From contig WELB01000130.1 in the NCBI GenBank assembly GCA_009602725.1, positions 194,749-258,748 of the forward strand: a DNA stretch of 64,000 nucleotides, in the 5' to 3' direction. Position numbers and translations under genes: made by a program. Below the pieces are notes generated by a model that ran no database searches, was not told the origin of the DNA, and worked only from the letters and a program-made list of their open reading frames with translations. Shown here piece after piece: positions 50,114-61,495 of this stretch. This stretch comes from Spirogloea muscicola. Lineage: Eukaryota; Streptophyta; Zygnematophyceae; Spirogloeales; Spirogloeaceae. How positions within the stretch are numbered: position 1 is the stretch's first letter; every line of letters starts with the position of its first letter.

Positions 50114-50197
<84 letters not shown>
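49819..50197. other. 295-base N gap followed by 84-base poly-T
   Basis: N from 49819 to 50113, then uninterrupted T to 50197. This is an assembly gap. It hides the N-terminus of the CAP10 gene and perhaps the 5' exons of the next plus-strand gene. Confidence 0.95.
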
Positions 50198-50201
<4 letters not shown>

Positions 50202-50291
50202 ACGGCCTGGCGGCCGCCGCCGCCGCCGCGCCGCCGCCGCCGCCGGCTCGGGCCTCGACCGACGTGAGGCCCAGGAGCTATTCCGCCGCGG

Positions 50292-50308
50292 TAAACCCTA
50301 AACCCTAA
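50292..50308 (+). repeat. Interstitial telomere-like repeat (CCCTAAA)
   Basis: Two tandem copies of the plant-type telomere unit (AAACCCTAAACCCTAA) followed by degenerate TTAAACCCC. A G-rich counterpart, AAGGGTTTAAGG...CAGGGTTTGGGG, lies at 49226-49250 on the other side of the gap. Confidence 0.55.
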
Positions 50309-50640
50309 GTATTAAACCCCGACCGTTAAGAGCCCATACCCTCAATCCTGGACCCCAGGTTCAATTCCCAGGCCTCACTTTTTTCCTGGAGACCAATAGA
50401 CAAGGAGCACGATGCTGGTGGGAGCAGCCGGCGCTGACAGCGCCGGCGCGTACGTGCTGCAGGCAAGACGGCCGACGACCTGCCGCAGGAGTACACTGAG
50501 GGCGAGCGCGTCCAGGGCCTCGGTTTCGCGCCGTGAGCTGCCAGCCCTGCCTCCGTCTGTCTGGTCCTCCTTCGGCGTTCATTGACAAGATCTGTTAGTG
50601 TTAATGTCAATCGCAGGTTCTTGTGGGTTGCCTGACCCAG

Positions 50641-51460
50641 TTCTGCCGGTCCCGAGCACAGGGCGCCGGTTGCCGGATCGGGGGCCCTGAAGAAGGTCGC
50701 TCCGGCGGTGGGCTCCGCGACGCTGGCTGACCACGTCGTCCTGGAGGGCGAGGCGGCGGCAGTGCCAGCCGCGGAGCAGGAGAAAGTCGCGGATCGCCCT
50801 CTGCCAGGGCCTCCTCCTGGGCGGCCTCCCGGCACTGCGAAGGCGACTGCCAAGGAGGAGAGGCGGCAGCGGAGGGAGGTGAGGAGGGTGGAGAAGCGGG
50901 CCAGGAAGGAGCAAAGGCGTGCAGAGAAGCGGGCGAGGCGTGGCGATGGGGAAGGGCGGCGAGGCGGCGGAGCGGCAGCATCGCCGTCCGGCAGCAGCGA
51001 CGACGATATGAGCGACCAGCTGCAGCGGATGCCGAGCCGCAGGAGTGCAGCAGATTCTGGCAATGGTGATGCTAGAACGCAAGTTGCCAGCAGGGACAGT
51101 GTGCGGGAGCAGAGGCATGAGGCGGCTGCCGTGCCCAGCATCACAAAGCGGGGACGCCACGACTCAAGCTCCGACGAGGACGTCCGCGACAAGGGCGACG
51201 ATGTACGCCGCCCTTCCGCTGGAGGAGCTGGCAGCACGGCGGCCAAACGTGCGGGGGCGCCGCTGAGGCGGCCGAGGCACAACACTGAGAGCGATGACGA
51301 TGACAGCAATGATGATGGGCGTGCCCAGAAAGGAAGGTATTCACTGGCCACTGGAAGAGGGGAGGACACTCGGTCTGACCGCAGCCATGGGCGGCGCTCG
51401 CCTGAGCGGGACCGCATGTATGACCGGAGGCGCGCTGATAGAAGTAGAGAGCGGCGGTAG
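50641..51460 (+). CDS. Arg/Ser-rich nuclear-type protein, terminal exon (5' partial)
   Basis: Not assigned to a family. An open frame follows a CAG acceptor at 50640 (begins after ...GPEHRAPVAGSG) and ends at TAG 51460. The middle is a highly charged helix (ERRQRREVRRVEKRARKEQR). Next come acidic Ser/Asp patches (DSSSDEDVRD, TESDDDDSNDDG) that look like CK2 sites, and the tail is RS/RD-like (SPERDRMYDRRRADRSRERR). Such composition is typical of spliceosome-associated proteins such as CWC25 or CIR1 relatives, but no diagnostic domain is visible. Upstream exons may lie in the N gap. The frame upstream of 50641 is closed, which supports a splice acceptor there. Confidence 0.55.
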
Positions 51461-52076
51461 CAGTGAACGTTGTACACTTAGTATCTGAGAGTTATAGGAC
51501 TGCATGCCTCTATAGCTTGTACTTTCCACCCTAGATGTGGGTCACACCCCGTCGTAAGTGGCCACTTTGGCCGTCCATTACTTCATAACACGCAAGTCTC
51601 CCATAAAGTGCAGGCCCAGTTCTTGCAGAATTGACAAGCGGCTCCTTGAACTCCGATGCAAATCATATCCCGAAGTTCAGGCACTTGAGCAGAAAAATCT
51701 TGAAAGCTGGGACCCTGCAAAGAGAACCCCTGCACAGCATTTAGGTGTACTTCTAACAACAGAATCAAAAGTATATGCAAGTAAAGAGTTGCAGTTGGAA
51801 TTGCTGCATATTCTGTTTGCTTAGAGTAGCAGCAATGTACCAGAACGAGCAGTGATTGTTATGAGCATGTTATGTCGCACAGCTGGCCGTAGTTATATCT
51901 TATACTTGCGTGTGATTCATTTGGGATGGTGCAATACCTGTGGACCTGTCAACTCTTGACTTGGTTCCCCTGATGGGTTCAGCATCGTAGAACCAGTGGA
52001 CAAGCATCACTGTTGAAAACGTGAACTGAAGTGGAAGTGTGTACTGCCCCTTACACGATGAGACCCAGGTCAAGGT
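51461..52076. other. Spacer between convergent genes
   Basis: Holds the 3' flanks of the Arg/Ser-rich gene and PIG-C. A plus-strand frame at 51558-51824 (with RIDKRLLELRCKSYPEVQAL) has no recognised family and no splice support. Confidence 0.4.
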
Positions 52077-54761
52077 CTAGTCTGCAGTCGCGATGGTGAG
52101 CTTGGCCTCGTCCCAAGGTCCCTGGATCTCAAACTTGTGCTTCTGCATGTGGATCAGGTAATATGGGCACACAAGCCCAATGAAGAACAGGCTGGCCACG
52201 AAGAGGCCGACGAGGAGCCGGCTGAGCGAGCCCACAAGCATAATTGCAGCAATGGCGAGGCCGCTCGTTAAGAGCAGGTGCAAGCCCGGAAAGCTGTGGC
52301 GCACGTGATCGGCGACAACGGGGAAGAGGACGTAGGCCTCCAGGACGAGGAGGATGAGCGCGAAGGCCGCAGCAGGCGACTGGAGGCGCGATGCCAGAAG
52401 AGTGAAGGCGAGGCATGCGGCGAGGAGAGAGACATTGCCGGTGAACTTGGAGCTTGCTGCAAAGGCGTGTCCGGTTCAAACACAAGAAGCTTAATAGTCT
52501 TGCCAAACACCGGACTTCTTAAATGACCTCCAAACATTCATCCAACTTATATTCTGAATGAACTCTCAGTCAGGTCTAGCCTTTAAGCTATTACCATCGC
52601 CCCTCCCTATCATAGTGGTCTTTGCCAAGCAAGCATACAGCTCATATGCTGCTTGGAGGATGCCCTTTGCAGCTGAGAAGGCGCAAGATCTCACGAGTAT
52701 GCGAGTGGCTGTAGTCGTGGAAGAAGAGGTGGATGAGCAGGAGGTAGATGGAGCTGGTCCATATGGTATCTGAGCTTATGGACCTGCAGTGTTGAGAGAG
52801 AGCCATGAAGGAAACTGTGTCTTCTTGTGGTGCTTTAAGTGGCGGTGAAGTTCCATTGCCTTTCAAAGACAGCAGCAAGCACAGGTCACACCTTTGGACT
52901 CTCAATACTTTCTCATTTGGATGTCATGTTGCAAAGCTGCCAAGTGTGGAGCAAGAGCTTCTGCTCCTGCTGTTTATCTATTTCTGCTGATTGTTTGCAG
53001 AGGCGGGAGAAATGTCTGCCCTCACCTGGTCAGAGTCTGCAGGATTGGGGACATGATGTACACCCCGCTTACGAGCAGGAAGACGTTGAAGGCATCGCTT
53101 ACTAGAGCATCTGGACATCAAGGAGCAGCAACCTGGTCATTGCACGTGACAGTCAAGCACTCCTACATAATAACCTTGAGCTTCAGCAACTGATGCTTGT
53201 TGCTTCATTTCTAAAATTGCTGAGCGAACTGACCTTATTTGCCAACAGTAACAATTACAGGAGGGGGAGTGCTGTTGCTTGTGGTCACCTGCTGTCAGCA
53301 CCTCCAAGCCACGGAGAAGGACCCAAGCAACAAAGCCCGCCGCAGCGAGTACGATATCGAGCACCAGCAGCTGGATCGTGGACATGCGATCCAGGAGCGC
53401 GTGTGCGGATAGAGCTGGGCCAGCAGGCACATGCGGCCTTCTGTCAGATGCAGGAAATATGTACGACCGAGCAAGCATGTGGGTCTGCTTGCACGCCTGT
53501 GTTTGCGGGTGCGCTTCGTTACTTGTCCTGGGTGCTCCGCCTGCTGCAGTGCATGCTTATGGAACTTGAAACATTCAGACAAAGTGCAGGTAAAGGGGAT
53601 GAGAGTCTGTGTCTGTTAATGTGCAACTCGACAACTGAAGCTGTCTTTAGCAGTATAGACACTTGATCTTGACATTCTTGAGCTCAGAAATACCGTCTCA
53701 AGAACAAGGTCCAGGCTGAAGGATTTGATTTCAAGGCTTCAAGTTTTGGCAGCTTGACTTGCCTGCAGCAACAACCACAATCGCGAGCTGCCGGATGACC
53801 ACCACTGACTCCCGCACCACAGTCCAGTAGTCCCGCTGGCAGAGAAAGTTAAGAGGGACTGCATCAGCTGAGCAGGCGGCCATTGTGCTCTCGCCAGATG
53901 CAGTGGAACCTCTTGAAAGTGCTGCAATTCAGAGATCCAAAGACTACCCTCCGGACATTTGATACTTAGCCAGATTATTAACACTTGGCCAGAGCAGTAT
54001 GTGCAGAATGCCGGCTCGGACCTGGACCATGGGCTTTAGTGAGTGGGCTCAGGTACAGGGCTCATATTACTGGCTACTCAGGTCAACGCTGTGGATCTGC
54101 ACAGAACGGCCCAGAACGGCCTCCTCATGGCCGCCGTGCCACATGCTCTGAGGACAGCCTCCTCTGACCACCGTGCTACACGCTTGTGTGGTATCCCAAC
54201 AAGCATTCGAAGTGGACGCAAGCTTTCACGAATTCTCACTGGAAGCCCAGGTCGGACGGGCTCAGACTGGCATTAGGTTTTCAGATTCAGCGAAATGGGC
54301 TGCGCAGGAGGTTCTCCTTTCTCGGAACCAAGGATGGAGTGTGTATTGGGTGACGGAGGGACTGAGTGGCCAAGTACAAAGGCAAGCACATTGACAGATC
54401 TATATAAGAAGCTGCTAAGCTGACCCGCTCAAAGACCACGAGCCAGCACATAGAGGTCTTGGTAAGGTCTCCAGGGTGCTGCGTGCAGCGGCTGCAGTCA
54501 GACTTTGGCGTGGCCAGTGCCGAGGTCTCTGGCAGCGGCGGGCAAGTCTTGGAGAGCGCCACCGCCATGAGAGTGGCGCCGCACCTGGACGACGTTGGCA
54601 TTGGTCACGAGGCCGGCGAGGAACGATGGGTCGGTGTGCGCGTCGTTGTAGGGCTGCCGCAGGTACAGCACCTTGCGCCACGGCGGCCGGGCCTGGCCCG
54701 CGCCTGCCGCCAGCGCCGCATTCGGCGTCCCAGCTTCCAATGGCGGCGACTCCGGTTGCAT
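52077..54761 (-). CDS. PIGC: PIG-C / GPI2, subunit of GPI-GlcNAc transferase
   Basis: Membrane subunit of the ER complex that adds N-acetylglucosamine to phosphatidylinositol, the first step of GPI-anchor synthesis. ATG at 54761. Exon 1 (54585-54761) has WRKVLYLRQPYNDAHTDPSF, the family N-terminal signature. Further exons: about 53758-53830 (RDYWTVVRESVVVIRQLAIVV), about 53280-53370 (VLAAAGFVAWVLLRGL), about 53030-53105 (DAFNVFLLVSGVYIMSPILQ), about 52690-52790 (SISSDTIWTSSIYLLLIHLF), and 52077 to about 52455 (several membrane helices, then FEIQGPWDEAKL, the conserved C-terminal signature). Multiple hydrophobic helices are as expected. The first intron carries an inverted R1 repeat copy. Only some exon edges were fixed exactly. 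Confidence 0.92.
54333..54458 (-). repeat. R1 interspersed repeat, copy C (inside a PIG-C intron)
   Basis: On the minus strand it reads the ATAGAGGTC/TGTGCTGGCTCGTGG end, GAGCGGGTCAGCTTAGCAGC, then TCAATGTGCTTGCCTTTGTA, ACTTGGCCACTCAGTCCCTC and AATACACACTCCAT. It lies between exons 1 and 2 of the host gene. Confidence 0.8.
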
Positions 54762-55471
54762 TATGCGCTCTGTAAAGCCGCCATCACTAAATGTGCGCAG
54801 CGCAACACAACAGTGATCGCTGCAACTCGAGTGAAGACATTCTGATAGATGTGCTGTGCTTCCTTAGCTGCTTAGCTGAAGATTGCTGTGCTTATGATGC
54901 AGTCCGAAGAAGTGTGTAGCAAGAGTGCACCTCTGGAGCCCCACTCCTTCTCGCACTAACAACTTGGTCGAGCAGTGCGGTGTTTTCCCATTCTTTCAAG
55001 CGGGAGGCATCGGGAAACTTATGGAGCGAGCTTTGCGCATGTGCAGGGGCGGCATCAACGTGAGCGAGGGCGAGGGCTCGTCTGGAAAAGTGAAAGGGGT
55101 GTGTGGCAAGCAGTGGCTTGCTGCTGTGAAAGGGTCCATGAGCATGATACATCTGGCATGTCCTTAGTCATACGAAATGGTCTTCTTCTAATCTCCATAG
55201 AGACTTGCACTTGCCAAGCTAGTGCCACATCGTTGCTACACAGGAGCAATGTGAAGCAGACCAATGACCGGCACGAAGGAGAAGAACACGAGCAGGTGTA
55301 AGGAAGCCAGTGTGCACAGTATGCCAGTGTGCCGCTCGCCTGTTTCTGGCAGAGTTAGAGGGCTAGGAGCATTGGTTACACTGACAACTGATTTGCAGCG
55401 ACTGTCCAGCTAGCTCCCAAGCAACCACAACTATGAATGAATTTCACATGGTGTGTCTGCAAAACCCGCAA
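54762..55471. other. Intergenic stretch, no gene recognised
   Basis: Promoter side of PIG-C and 3' flank of the LRR-SAPS gene. No conserved frame was seen. Confidence 0.45.
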
Positions 55472-58400
55472 CTATTCCACTACTTGGATGTCGGGTTCAG
55501 AGTGAAGCGTGTCAAGCCCGGTGAAGGAGTAACTTCTATGTACTCCATCAGCAGCCTTCATCAATTGCCACTCTCTGCGTAGCTGCCAAGCAAGATTGCA
55601 AAGCCAGGTTAGGTGAAGGTTGCAGGCTCCAAACTCACGTGCTACTTGATAATGCTTACGCCTGCAAAGACACTCACTCTCAGGAGTACACATAGAATGT
55701 CTAACAAGAATTCTCAAGGCTACACCATTGTAAAGAGGAAAGTGGACGACTCACGAGACAAAGAGGGCCCGGAGCTTGTCAAGAGTGGCAAGCGTATGGT
55801 CGGTCTCTGATTCCAGAAAGTTGGGGGTGGAGGGTACGTCAGGCTTTGGGCCGCACAAGCCATCAGATTGCTCAGTCAGTAGCTTCTGCAAAGTGCCCCC
55901 ATCATGGGCATACGATGTCCAAGCCTCACTGGCACTCAACTTGACCTGACAAATAATGTGATGCATACAATCAGCATATGGCACACTGTCAATGAGGGGT
56001 ACCACACAGTGCAATTACTGAGCTTACAATGTTCCAAGCATGCAATCTGCATGTGCACTAACAAGTGTCTTTTGATGACTTAGCAGGGCAAGCAATCACA
56101 AGTCATTGCCTATGTTTTGCAATACACAATGCAGTACTACATTGATTCCTCAACTTTGTTGCTGACTGAAGTCTAGGGTAAGCAAAAGAGTCACAAGGGC
56201 CTGCTTACTTGCAGAGCTTCATGCTTAGAAGCTATTTCTTGCAGGAATTTAGCAAGGGCAATTACATGGCCTGAGTAACTGCACAATCAGAGGCAAATCG
56301 GGGACATAAGATCCTTTGCACCTCTCGTTGGCGGCTCTTACCAAGATGATGAAGGATACATAGGTGTTCAATTCCCAGAATCAGAATGCAGCAGCACGTG
56401 GACTTTCAATCTAACAGCTCAGGGTCACTCCAGACGCTTATATATTCTTCCCAACCAGTACATACAGAAAAGAGTGCACTCACCCTTCTCTTTGGCCTAA
56501 TGGCAAAGTTCCAGCTTTAAGGCCCACTTCTGCAAGTTGATTTGGGAATGAGTGTGGTCCATCAAAAAGACCCTGGCACAACTTTGAATCTGGGCGAGAC
56601 AAGATGACCTGCCAGCAGATGCAACTGACAGTAAGCCTAAACTCCATGAACATTGTTGCAAATTTTCATTTTCTATGGTCTGCTTGTACAGAAACATCAA
56701 TTAGGCAGCATCAACTGACAATCAATGACAATACCTCGAAGAATCGTAGTGCTGGTCCGTGGAAGATGCTACTCCGTGGATGAGCAAAAAACAGGTTCTC
56801 AATCTTCTTGACCACAGAAGTGCTGAGCAATGCCTCATCAATGGCTTCACAACAAGGTAGCGCTAGTCTGTGCATAATTTCTACTGCTTGGATGCGATGT
56901 CGTCCAATTGCAGGAACCTCCACACCTTGCTGGCATAGTACTGGAGCTGGTTCAATATCCAGAACTGAGACTATGCTGCTCACACTCTGTGTCACCAATC
57001 TCAGACCCTGCCATTGCAATCACAGCGGTTACAGGATTACACAGATTGTAGTCAGAACTTATATAAGCTTGTTCTTTCCACAAAGGTGTAGTAGTTGTCT
57101 TTAAGCATGTGCATGTGAATGTCCACTGCCTTAGTTGAAAGGCTAAGTTCCCTTTCTCTACAGAAGTTGCGGGACATCTGTCAAGATTTCCATCTGCAAA
57201 GCTTTTGGAAGTCTGCAAGTCAGCATCACATGACTTACAGCAGATACATCCTTGTATCTACCTGGGGCAGACGATCTAAGGAGGATGACTGAATTGCTCT
57301 GGCAGATTCATCCTTGAGTTCCCTTCCTAGAATAAGTGTGATATCCCTGAGCCTGTTAGCTAATATGGCAGGCCTCAATGCCAAAGAACTTTCTTCTATG
57401 GCTTTTATGGCCAGTTGAACCTGACAAATCAAAATAGGATATGAAATCGACGCTTCTGCTTCACAAGTACTGCCATGCATATATATATGACTAGGTCTAA
57501 CAAGATCCTTGATGCCATAGAGTTTTGCTCACCATCTGACATGATTAATCGCTTCTCTATGAGTGAACAGCAAATGAAGCCTATCAAGAGACCATTGCAC
57601 CAGGTGATTGGCATTCTTACACGCTCAGGTACGTTTTCCCTAATGCCCCTATCACGTTGCCCGTTGCGGACAGTATCATCTGTCCAGCCATCCTCGGAAT
57701 CAATGTATGGCTGATTGTTCCACTTCTTGGGCGAGCCACCCCCTTTGAAGACTTTGTCAGCCTCTCCCACTATGTCGGATGGCTCTTCGAAATCCACCTG
57801 CAAGAGTACTGAAAGCTTTAGCATGTCAGGTACAGGTAGATGTACTGTCCTGCCAGTTTCATGTCTTTATCAGAAGACAGACATGAAATGCAGCAGATTG
57901 AGCAAGTTGCCCATCTTCCTTCGGTTTCTTGACTACGGGAAGCTGTCAGCAGTTTGACACATTGCTGCTGTTGGTTCCTCACAAGATTTTGAAAGTATAT
58001 GAAGTAGCCTGCCTGATAAGGGCTAAAAACTTTGCATCATGGCTGATGCTGTCCATGTAAACGTCGAGAAGTGCACCTTGACCAGTTTTCTCACTCGCTG
58101 TAGCCCTGAGAGAACCAGACGGCCCTTCTCCGTCATCGGGTTGCCTCTGACATCCAGCGATATCAAGTCTGGCGCAGTACCACATGCAAGTGTCGTTGCC
58201 AGCAATTGCATGCCCTCGTCTGAGATATAATTGTCTGAAAGGTCGATTGATGTCACCGACGCACTGCTTTTCAATGCTTCCAAGAGCTGTTTCGAGAAGC
58301 AGACATGTGTGAGCTCTTGCAGTAAAGATGCCACACGAGGTCTAGTACCACCAACAGCCAAGCATGAGCCAGTCAGAGTGCACTATGATTGTACTGTGTC

Positions 58401-59496
58401 AATGGAACAAACCTTACGAGCCTTCTTGTCATTGAGTCGGCAACGCCCAAGCTGCACCCACAGGCACAACTCATCCTTGGACTTGACAGCCTCCATAGTT
58501 GCAGTGTATCTAAGGTGCATCAGAAGTAGAGTAAGTACACAGCTGTGCATTGTGTAGCTCCCAAGTGCATTGCACCTTCCCATGACAATTACAGCAACAT
58601 TTGTGGCAATATTCAAGCCAGTCACATCGTCCTAATAAGCTAGACAGGGAACATGCAACAAGCTGCGGGACATTAAGTCATCAGACAAAGATTATGAGAA
58701 TCAGTATTGGTAGGCTTGCTGTACCTCTTGTCAGCAACCTCAGGCGGCAGCATCTTCCTGTCAAGCTCTTCTTTGAGAGTTTGTGCGTCATCAGCAGCTT
58801 TTGGCTGTTTCCTCTTCTGCTCACAGACATCCAATATCCCGTACAAGCACTTGTTGAGCAGCAGTCATGCAACAATACCGCGACAAAGTCAAGATTAGAT
58901 GTATGAATTGCTGACTGGCAGGGCGGAAGGATTCACCACTGAGAGGAGCTTCTAGAGCGAAGCCAATCAAGTGGAAAAGTGACTGCGGCTGACCTTCTTC
59001 TTCTTCTTCTTCTTCTTTGAGGTGGGGCCAGCTTGTTCAGCAGACTGATTGCTTAGCTCCCCATCACTATCACCGCCAGTGCTATTGTCCTCTGTTGGGA
59101 GAGTGAGGCATCCACTTTAGGCACAAAGGCAGTAAGTACAAAGGATATCACATCAGGTGCACACAAAACCCTCGAGGTGATGAACGCAACGTCCCAAACA
59201 ATGCTCAAGAACCATCTGCTGCATAATTCGTAGCAGAAACCACTGAGTATTGAGATGATTCGCTACAAAAAGCCGTTGCACGAGCAGAAACCTGGCTTGG
59301 AGTCGTCATCACTGGAGTCAGACTGTGCTGCCTCACTGGAAATAGCTGCTACGGAGCTCACAGACTCCGCAGTCTCAGAGGACTGGGGCAGATCTGAAGG
59401 CTGGTACGAACTCCTCTGCTCCTGCTCTGACTCGTTGCCAACTGGTGAGCTTGTCGGGCCCGAAACCTTTGCTGATGACTCCTGGCCAGGTGCCAT
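55472..59496 (-). CDS. Leucine-rich repeat protein with SAPS (PP6 regulatory subunit-like) region
   Basis: The N-terminus (ATG 59496) is a Ser/Glu-rich disordered segment, followed near 58990-59090 by an acidic stretch and a Lys run. Then come two LRR-type exons (about 58440-58515, LWVQLGRCRLNDKKARK, and about 58080-58290, SVTSIDLSDNYISDEGMQLL and LISLDVRGNPMTEKGRLVL). After a K|V join near 57797 (VDFEEPSDIVGEADKVF) comes a helical region like SAPS/PP6R proteins: 57310-57420, about 56735-57010 (DEALLSTSVVKKIENLFF, FHGPALRFFEVLSLI), about 56490-56605, about 56210-56265 (GHVIALAKFLQEIASKHEAL), about 55755-55945 and a last exon ending EPDIQVVE at 55472. SAPS proteins hold the PP6 (Sit4-like) phosphatase. 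The SAPS call rests on remembered consensus. Two adjacent genes remain possible. Confidence 0.55.
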
Positions 59497-59938
59497 ATGT
59501 GCTCCTATAAGCCCTAGTTCCTGTTACTATGCCGCGTCTGACCAAGCCGCATCCTTCGACTAGGAAGGTAGAACATTCTCCTCCTAAAGTTCTGAATTAG
59601 AAGATGCGTGGCCGCAGCCTTTGAAGCGCCGCAGCCCCGTTCTCGTGCAGCTGACAAGGTGCAGCCTGCTGCTGGATGCGACCGTGCACGCGCCGGCTTG
59701 GACCAAAGCAGCTGGTTGGACCCCAAGGATGCGGCTCGTCGTCGTGCCTCGCTGTGGGAAGCCGGCAGGGCACCCCGTCTGTGCGCGGCGCGGGGAAGGC
59801 GGCGGAGCTGCCGGCGACGGCGCCGGCATGAAGGGACTGGCGTGTGTATTGAGCGGTGGAGGGCCTGAGTGGTTCTGCAGGCTGCAGCAGCTAATGGGCT
59901 TATTAGCCACGGAACCTTTCTGATATTGTGTATTCTTT

Positions 59939-59990
59939 GATGGGCTGGCTTTTCACAGCCCTCGGTCCCCTTTGGAGGAAATTGCTCCTT
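59939..59990 (+). repeat. R2 hairpin repeat copy (best hairpin)
   Basis: Contains GGGCTG, an 8-base loop GCTTTTCA, and CAGCCC: a perfect 6-bp stem. It continues with TCGGTCCCCTTTGGAGGAAA and TTGCTCCTTCC. Confidence 0.85.
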
Positions 59991-60054
59991 CCTTTGACAC
60001 TGACCCCAGAGTCTCGTTTGGGGCCAGATAGAAAGAGAGCCGTTCCTTGTCTGA

Positions 60055-60095
60055 TTTTCCGTGCTGGCTTTGCACAGCCCTCGCTGAGTCCTCAC
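60055..60095 (+). repeat. R2 hairpin repeat copy
   Basis: GTGCTGGCTTTGCACAGCCC followed by TCGCTGAGTCCTC. It lies about 115 bp after the previous copy. Confidence 0.7.
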
Positions 60096-60214
60096 GTTCA
60101 TACACTACTTGAGAACATCGCAAGTCGAGGATATGCACGACGTGAGGACTTCCAGCCCAGATGGGCATGCCGGCAGCCTACATGTCAGTTTTGCGACGTC
60201 ATGTCAGCCTGTTT

Positions 60215-60435
60215 GCAGCGAGCTCAGGCTCATGCTTTGCACCAGAAAGCTGGTCGAGCCTTAGCCTGGTGGCACGAAGAGCTTGTCAGTTGTCAATTTG
60301 GTATTCGGGCATCAGTTAGCGACCTCTATGTGCTGACTCGTGCTTACTGAGCGGGTCAGCTTAGCAGCAGACAATGTACATCTGTCAATGTGCTTGCCTT
60401 TGTACTTGGCTAAACAGGCCCTCCATCACTTGATA
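60215..60435 (+). repeat. R1 interspersed repeat, copy B
   Basis: Longest clean copy. It has GCTCATGCTTTGCACCAGAA, AGCTGGTCGAGCCTTAG, GCATCAGTTAGCGACCTCTA, CTGAGCGGGTCAGCTTAGCA, TCAATGTGCTTGCCTTTGTA and ends CCTCCATCACTTGATACACA. Confidence 0.85.
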
Positions 60436-60451
60436 CACACTCCATTCTTTT

Positions 60452-60545
60452 GGGTCAGCTTAGCAGCAGGTGATGTACATCAGTCAATGTGCTTGCCTTT
60501 GTACCTGGCCACGCAGGCCCTCCATCACTTGATACACAATCCACT
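60452..60545 (+). repeat. R1 partial copy in tandem with copy B
   Basis: Repeats only the 3' part of R1 from GGGTCAGCTTAGCAGCAGG to CATCACTTGATACACAATCC. It looks like a local tandem duplication or unequal exchange. Confidence 0.85.
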
Positions 60546-60559
60546 TTCTTTTCGTAAGA

Positions 60560-60617
60560 ACCACTTTCTTTCTTAAAGTGGGAGCGGTGGCTGTGATTGG
60601 CCAGCCCAGCAAAAGCA
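60560..60617 (-). repeat. R2 hairpin repeat copy (inverted)
   Basis: On the minus strand GCTGGGCTGGCCAATCACAG, then CCACCGCTCCCACTTTAAG. It directly follows the R1 tandem copy. Confidence 0.7.
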
Positions 60618-60758
60618 TGACAAGGTTCGAAGGGGCCAGTTGAATGCTAAAGCACGCAGCGACCCAAATGGCCACTCCAATGGTGCTCAATAACCAAGGG
60701 TGCTCAATAACCCCCTTGTAACGAATTTACAAGGCTGGAATGTCAATGCAGCTGTAAT

Positions 60759-60853
60759 GTATTGACAGATGCCTGGAGATTAGATACCTCATCCGGCTGA
60801 TAAATAAATTGACTGTCAGTGCCGCAGGAAAGGCTTGACAGATGCCTGGAGAC
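60759..60853 (+). repeat. 18-bp direct repeat
   Basis: TTGACAGATGCCTGGAGA occurs near 60761 and again near 60836, about 75 bp apart. Each copy is followed within 20 bp by a CCGGCTG/CAGGCTG block, suggesting a diverged tandem duplication. Confidence 0.7.
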
Positions 60854-61495
60854 GGACAATTTCACCAGGCTGGTTAGCGTGGCTTTGATATAGAGCTGAG
60901 AGCGGCGCAACCCGGAGTCGTGACACGCGAGACAGCATGGTGCTGGCGCTGGAACGGCGACGGGAGGTGGCAGCGCTGTACTGCCTTGACGGCATTGTTA
61001 GCCGTTAGTATTGACGGGGATGATAGACGGCTGACGATAGCCTGGGGGTAGTGACCGTCAGCTGCGAGTGACGGGTAGATTGTCGGTGGTAGCCGTTGTC
61101 AGCCGTCGACAGGTCGTGGACGGGTCATCAACGAGAGACTGGGTGCCGAATATCCCACCCGGGCCCGTATGGCCGGGCTCGCAGTCCGTCGGGCAATAAA
61201 GGGGGCACCCGAGATGGGAGAGGGGGTGAGTTCTTCACCCAACCTCGGACCCCTGGACCCTTGCCCCTGCAGTAACCGTTGCTCAGTTTTACCGTTGCGG
61301 CCCCATCCCAATGCCTCCCGCTTCTCCTTGCGCCGCCGGCAGCCCGGGCTTGGCGATCCACACAGCATTCGTTACACCCCTAGTGAGCAGCGGCAGGTCA
61401 GATAAACTCGTCTCGAGAAACTAGTCTCTAGCTGTTAAAAAACGGAAAGAAAGACTTTTCCAGTAGAAAACAGAGATGGTGTTGCTGTAACAGTA

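Noticed and set aside
49689-50267. Frame made mostly of X and Phe
   Set aside because: It translates the N gap and poly-T run, not a gene.
25759-60545. R1 as an LTR or other virus-like element
   Set aside because: No paired terminal repeats, primer-binding site or retroelement domains were visible around any copy, so it is left as an unclassified repeat.
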